DNA from: Eriocheir sinensis
Lineage: Eukaryota > Arthropoda > Malacostraca > Decapoda > Varunidae
Assembly: GCF_024679095.1 (NCBI RefSeq)
Contig: NW_026111835.1
Location: 45,001 to 109,000, forward strand
Reading direction: 5' to 3'
DNA length: 64,000 nt
Made by a program: the position numbers and the translations under genes. A model generated the notes under the pieces. That model was not told where the DNA came from and searched no databases. It saw only the letters and a program-made list of their open reading frames with translations. This document shows, one piece after another, positions 58,300 through 64,000 of the stretch. Positions within the stretch are counted from its first letter, which is position 1, and the number at the start of each line of letters is the position of its first letter.

Positions 58300-58570
58300 G
58301 TGGTGTCTATTTACACGGGCGGGATGGAAGGACGTGGCTGAGAGTCGTTTTTGTTGTTCGGGCGTTACGTACGGCGTTGTTGAGGAGCCTTCCAATCTGG
58401 CTGCCCCGATGGGGACAGGTGTATGCCGTCCCTTTGGAAAAGTTTACTCTGGCCGTAGAAATCGTTCCAGGCGTTAAAGAACTCGACGTCAAGTTCTCCG
58501 CAGAGAGTCTGTAGGCGGTTGTTGAGGCTGAAGGCCTTACTGTAGAGTCAGAGCTTTTCGTTGCTTTCCT
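58300..58570 (-). pseudogene. ORF1 with SGNH/GDSL-esterase C-terminus, partial
   Basis: Minus-strand frames give ELDVEFFNAWNDFYGQSKLF, QRDGIHLSP, then after a shift QIGRLLNNAVRNARTTKT and a stop near 58307. The R-D-G-(I/L)-H block carries the catalytic Asp and His of SGNH hydrolases and is typical of ORF1 esterases in CR1/L2-group elements. It sits directly upstream of the endonuclease start, as expected. The N-terminal part is missing or unrecognised right of 58570. Confidence 0.7.
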
Positions 58571-58699
58571 TATTGGTGGTTATGTTCATCTATAAATGTA
58601 GGTTGGGTTGTTTAAAGCACATGAGACAGAGCACAAAAGGCATTTTCAATGAGTTCTTGTCTGTTTTATTTTTTATTCAAAATTTTCACCCAAACTTTG

Positions 58700-58906
58700 G
58701 TCCAACCATTTCAAATAGTCTGTTTGGACGGCGGATTTCTTGGGTCCTTTCCTCCCTCTGCTCTGCCGCTCACTCCCAACACCTGTTTTCCCTCTCATGT
58801 GTTAGCTACAGGTAACATAGGAGAGGGAAAAACAGAATGTTGAAATAACAGAGCAGAGGAAGAGAACAGGAATCTACTGCCAAACGGACCATTGAAATGG
58901 TTGGAC
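58700..58906. repeat. Foldback repeat, about 100-bp arms
   Basis: Starts GTCCAACCATTTCAA and ends with its complement TTGAAATGGTTGGAC. Inner blocks also mirror (GTTTGG/CCAAAC, CTCTGCTCTG/CAGAGCAGAG, TTTTCCCTCTC/GAGAGGGAAAA). The centre lies near 58805. No coding content. Confidence 0.7.
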
Positions 58907-59186
58907 ATTTTCAACCTCAATATCACTAGAGCCAGGGCCCACTGTAGACCCTGAGTCCCTCCATGGAGTATGAACACTAGGAGACAGTAAAGTAAGGGGA
59001 GGGCAGGGACAGAACAATGCCTGATGAGCTAACAAGAGGTGTGTGTTGCTTCTTGCCTTCAACTCACCAATGTCAGCAGGAGAAACAGTCTACACTACAA
59101 GTAGCCTCAGCCCCTGCCATCACGGCTGACATGCCCAATAAGCCCCACAGCCTCCCTCACCCTCCAGGCCAACATCAGCATCAGCT

Positions 59187-60495
59187 CTAATTTCTAACAC
59201 TTGCTGGGTAGCCGTTGTTGGCGAGAAGCTGGGAAACTCTCTTCAGCTCGGTGTTCGCGGCTGCCCATGTTGAGGTGTGTGTGAGGGCCCTCTTGACAAA
59301 GGCGCTGATTATGCTGCGCCTATATCTTTCGGGGCATTCGCTAGCACCGTTGAGACAGAACCCGAGGTTAGTGGCTTTCACGTACACTTCTGTTGAAAAA
59401 GATGTGTCCTCACGGTGCACCATGGTGTCCAGAAATGGGAGCTTCTTATTTTGTTCTATTTCATGCGTGAAGTTTAAGCAGGAGTCGTTCTTGAATTCGG
59501 TGATTAACTCGTTGATGTGGCTCATGGTGTCAACGCTGATGAAGATGTCATCGACGTACCTCGCGTAGATTTGTGGTTTGAATTGAGGGTGGCGTGCAAA
59601 TAGCCTTTCTTCGATGGACCTCATGTAGAAGTTGGCGAAGAGGACGCCGAGGGGTGATCCCATGGCCACACTGTCTCACTGCATGTACACCTTGCCGTCG
59701 GGTCCGTGAAATGGTACTTCTTTAATACATGCTTGTAGAAGGAGGTGTAGCGAGGCTTCGGGAATGTTGAGTGGCTCTTCGTCTTCTAAGTGGTAGATGC
59801 GTTGACAGATGAGATCTATGGATACGTCGACCGGTACATTGGTGAAGAGTGATTCAACGTCCATGGATGCCATGATGTTGGAGGGACGGGTAGTCTTCAG
59901 GAGATCGAGGAACTCTGTTGTGGACTTCAAACTGAAGGAGGCTGGTGTGAATGGTGTGATGAGTTCGTTGAGGCGCTTGGCGAGTTTGTAAGTAACTGAT
60001 GGTGTCTGGCTGATGATGGGACGTAGGGGGTGGCCTTCCTTGTGGGTCTTGACGTTGCCATAAGCGTAACCCAGTTTGTGGTTGCCTTAGATGAGGGGGA
60101 TTTTCTTACTGATGTTGTTGTTAGTGTGGCGGATGATACGGTTCAACTTAGTCTTGATATGGTTCGTTGGGTTTCTTGTGATTCTGCTGAATTTTGTGGC
60201 GTCGGTCAGGATGGTTGCCATCTTATTCAAGTAGACATCTTTGTCAAGAATGACAAAGATAGATGACTTATCGGCCCTGCGGATGACAATGCGATCGTTG
60301 CTCTTCAGTTCTTGGGCAACAGTTCGAAATTCAGGTGTGAGGAGGGAGCTGCGCTGGTGTCCTCTTGTTATCTTTGCTTCTCGGATGATTTCGGCTTGTA
60401 GGTCAGGTGATGTTGTTACCCTCTTGTCGTTCTCGAGCTTTTGAATGTCTTCGAGTAGCATTTCCAGTTCTATGCGCTTGGTGAGCGTTTTTCCT
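59187..60495 (-). pseudogene. Penelope-like retroelement RT fragment
   Basis: Right to left: KRIELEMLLEDIQKLENDKR, IVIRRADKSSIFVILDKDVY, YGNVKTHKEGHPLRPIISQ, a shift region, FLDLLKTTRPSNIMASMDVE, SLFTNVPVD, an in-frame TGA at 59676-59678, DSVAMGSPLGVLFANFYM, YARYVDDIF, LPFLDTMVHRED, LLANNGYP and a stop at 59187. R..DK, KxHK..PLRPI, SLFTN, GSPLG and Y(A)RYVDD are the signature order of Penelope-like RTs. The GIY-YIG domain that normally follows is absent here; a GIY-YIG end is found on the opposite strand at 60503. Damaged by at least two shifts and one stop. Confidence 0.88.
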
Positions 60496-60502
60496 GAGGA
60501 GG

Positions 60503-61865
<1,363 letters not shown>

Positions 61866-62495
61866 ATATTCAATACATTTACATCTCACAACTTCCTGAA
61901 TATATAAAAATCCTATAAACAATGAATGGCAGTGGACCCAACACGGATCCCGCAGACTCATTCGATAGGCTGTCCCAGTCCGATTGCCTTCGCTGACTGA
62001 CTGATGACATTATAAAATCATTAGCTCTCTGTAATCATAAGGTAACATGCTCTTTCGGCCACCTCTTCCGATTCTTTACAGGAGCAGCAGTAGCAGGCTT
62101 TTTATTGTTTCCTGTTGTTGTGGCCTTGTGCTGTCTCCTTTGCTGTAAAAGAAAAATAATAAAATAAATCACTAACCAGCTGTCATACAACCCTAAATAA
62201 ATACACGGGCAAGTAATTATTATACACGAAATACACTTCCCAACCAGTGAATGACGGAGAAGCCAACCAAGACAAGACCTTCGACTCTCACCTCCACCCA
62301 ACCCCCCACCACCCATCAATCCCCACCACCAGCACCACCACCTATCAACCCCCCACCATCACACCACTGCCCACCACCATTCCGACCCCCCCGCACCACC
62401 ACCCCTCTCAGAAGCATCACCTCACCGCAGAACAATCCAGGGCGTGGCATTCGCTGATGAAACGAAAATATCACAACCTTTAATGGCAATGGTGC
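61866..62495. other. Intergenic stretch with CCACC-rich segment
   Basis: CCACCAC-rich low-complexity sequence at about 62290-62410; no gene recognised. Confidence 0.4.
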
Positions 62496-62496
62496 T

Positions 62497-62498
62497 GC

Positions 62499-62534
<36 letters not shown>

Positions 62535-62884
62535 CCCTAACCTAACCTAACCCCTGATGCCCCCTAACGAAATCCAGGAACTGGCGTGTTCGTGGATGGT
62601 TTATAAGAATCTAGCAAGGGTTTACTAGGCACGTCGATCTGAAGCTTGAGAATCAATTGTTACCTTTTCATTAGAACAGTCTTGCACTTGTTTGATCTTC
62701 CCGTGAGTTTGATAATATAGATACACACTTCTTAACTTATTATTAGAACAGTCTTATTCTTGTTTACTCTTCCCTGGGGTTTAAAAATAGAGAACCACTT
62801 GTTAACTAATCTTTATGACTTTCTTACTCTTGTTTACTCTTCCCGTGGCTTTGAAACTAGAGAACCACTTGTTAAACCTAATGT

Positions 62885-62932
<48 letters not shown>
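62497..62932. repeat. Two (GT)n microsatellites and a short direct repeat
   Basis: GT runs at 62497-62532 and 62884-62932. Between them CTTGTTTACTCTTCCC..GAGAACCACTTGTTAA occurs twice, about 65 bp apart, with a weaker third copy near 62690. Confidence 0.85.
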
Positions 62933-62937
<5 letters not shown>

Positions 62938-63569
62938 ATTTCACGACGCGCACTTTGAAAACAGGATCAGCTTTTAACGAATAATCTGCCTAGCAAGAGC
63001 TTACGCATTTTTACGTAATCCACTCCCTCCATTATCACATCACCTGTTGTTGCTGTTTTTTTTGTCCTGCTTTTTCTCGTCTCTACAAGTAAGAGGGTGT
63101 TGCCTCGGTACAGAATTCGTGCAAGTTTCTCAACGTTATTTACTTTTTTATTTTACTTTTTAAATCTAAGAAAATAAAAGTATCGGTGATGAGTCCGTAG
63201 ATTTATAATGGACACAAGGCCTTGAGGATGTCAGCTGGTGTGCATTTTCGTGGTGAGCGAGACAAAAGATGAGAAGTTAATTTGAAGTGATTTATATATT
63301 TACGTAGTAGCGGTATTGGAAAAAATAATCTTCAGCTCATATTAATTATGGAAAACGAAGGGAGTTAACATATAATACGGAGTTTTCGATTACTGTTTTT
63401 ATTTTATTTTATTTATGTTTTGCTTTAGTTGTTGTTAGGTATTATTTTTCTTCTTACTCTCCTCGTTGATTTTGTTGTCATTATTATTATTTTCCTCATA
63501 CTTCTTCTTCTTTGTCTTTTCTTCTTTGTCTTTTCTTCTTCTTCTTCTTCTTCCAGGACGCTAGCGTTC

Positions 63570-64000
63570 TTCAGGATGAGCTAGACAGACTATATGATTG
63601 TGCGGGAAGTGGCAGATGGAATCCAATGTCGGGAAGTGCAGTATTCTGAGTGTAGGTAGGAATAACCCCTCACACAATTATATACTCCTTAAATGACACT
63701 CCGCTGAGTAGGTCTGGGTGTGAGAGAGATTTAGGAGTCTTAGTGAGCACTGACCTCCGTCCTGGAGCTCAGTGCATTCAAGCTAAGAATCGTGCAAATA
63801 GGGTACTGGGTTTCATCTCGAGGAGCGTAAGCAATAGGGCTGAAGTCATCCTCAAACTCTACATAGCATTAATTAGACGTCATTTCGATTATGCGGTTCA
63901 GTTCTGGTCATCTTACTGTAGAGTGGATATCAAGTAGTTAGAATCTGTACAGAGGATGATGACAAAAATGATTCAAGGGGTGAGAAACTTGCCTTATGAA
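63570..64000 (+). mobile_element. CR1/Jockey-group RT fragment running off the right edge
   Basis: After a (TTC)n tract, + strand frames give LQDELDRLYDCAGSGRWN, YSLNDTPLSRSGCERDLGVL, VSTDLRPGAQCIQAKNRANR, VLGFISRSVSNRAEVILKLY, IALIRRHFDYAVQFWSSYCR, a stop where the family has a serine-like residue, then LESVQRMMTKMIQGVRNLPYE. This is the palm-to-thumb region of a CR1/Jockey-group RT, related to the source of the 99-bp array at 47150. 5'-truncated; the 3' end is beyond the window. Confidence 0.85.

Overview
This is a piece of a eukaryotic, very repeat-rich nuclear genome, most likely a decapod crustacean (crab or shrimp type). That placement is inferred from several traits. The AT, GA, GT and trinucleotide microsatellites are huge. 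GGTTAG-rich stretches are abundant. There are tRNA-derived SINEs, arthropod-type non-LTR retrotransposons and Penelope-like elements. Introns have canonical GT/AG borders. I see no bacterial operons, rRNA, CRISPR array or plasmid functions.

Layout. 1-5 kb: the end of a retroelement protein, microsatellites, a MITE-like element, a 1.9-kb inverted-repeat unit and a SINE. 5.5-18 kb is the most interesting block. A decayed DDE transposase with an N-terminal C2H2 finger (6.1-8.5 kb) is followed on the same strand by a multi-exon gene (9.1-17.8 kb). That gene begins with a clear CIDE-N domain and ends in a region resembling the SAMD3-like proteins found in many copies in fish. One of its introns carries a terminal-inverted-repeat element containing a perfect 141-bp copy of the gene's own exon. 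18-28 kb: retroelement fragments, long microsatellites and several satellite or minisatellite arrays. 28-38 kb: non-LTR elements, including a nearly complete one on the + strand (29.5-33 kb) and one on the - strand (34.5-38 kb). 38-41 kb: tandem repeats. 41-55 kb: two decayed exons that look like the autophagy gene ATG5, a non-LTR element split by a hAT MITE with a perfect 8-bp target duplication, a 17-copy 99-bp minisatellite made from reverse-transcriptase coding sequence, an RTE-type fragment, and four exons of a MAGUK p55 (MPP-like) gene. 55-61 kb: a CR1/L2-like element with an SGNH-esterase ORF1, then two Penelope-like fragments joined back to back, with a possible hammerhead ribozyme. 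61-64 kb: a 350-bp (TA)n tract, another SINE, and a retrotransposon fragment running off the right edge.

Almost every coding segment, host or transposon, carries one or a few single-base frameshifts or stops, several of them at homopolymer runs. They may be true decay or uncorrected long-read indels; sequence alone cannot separate the two. Most entries are therefore typed as pseudogene or mobile element, with the intact parts described.
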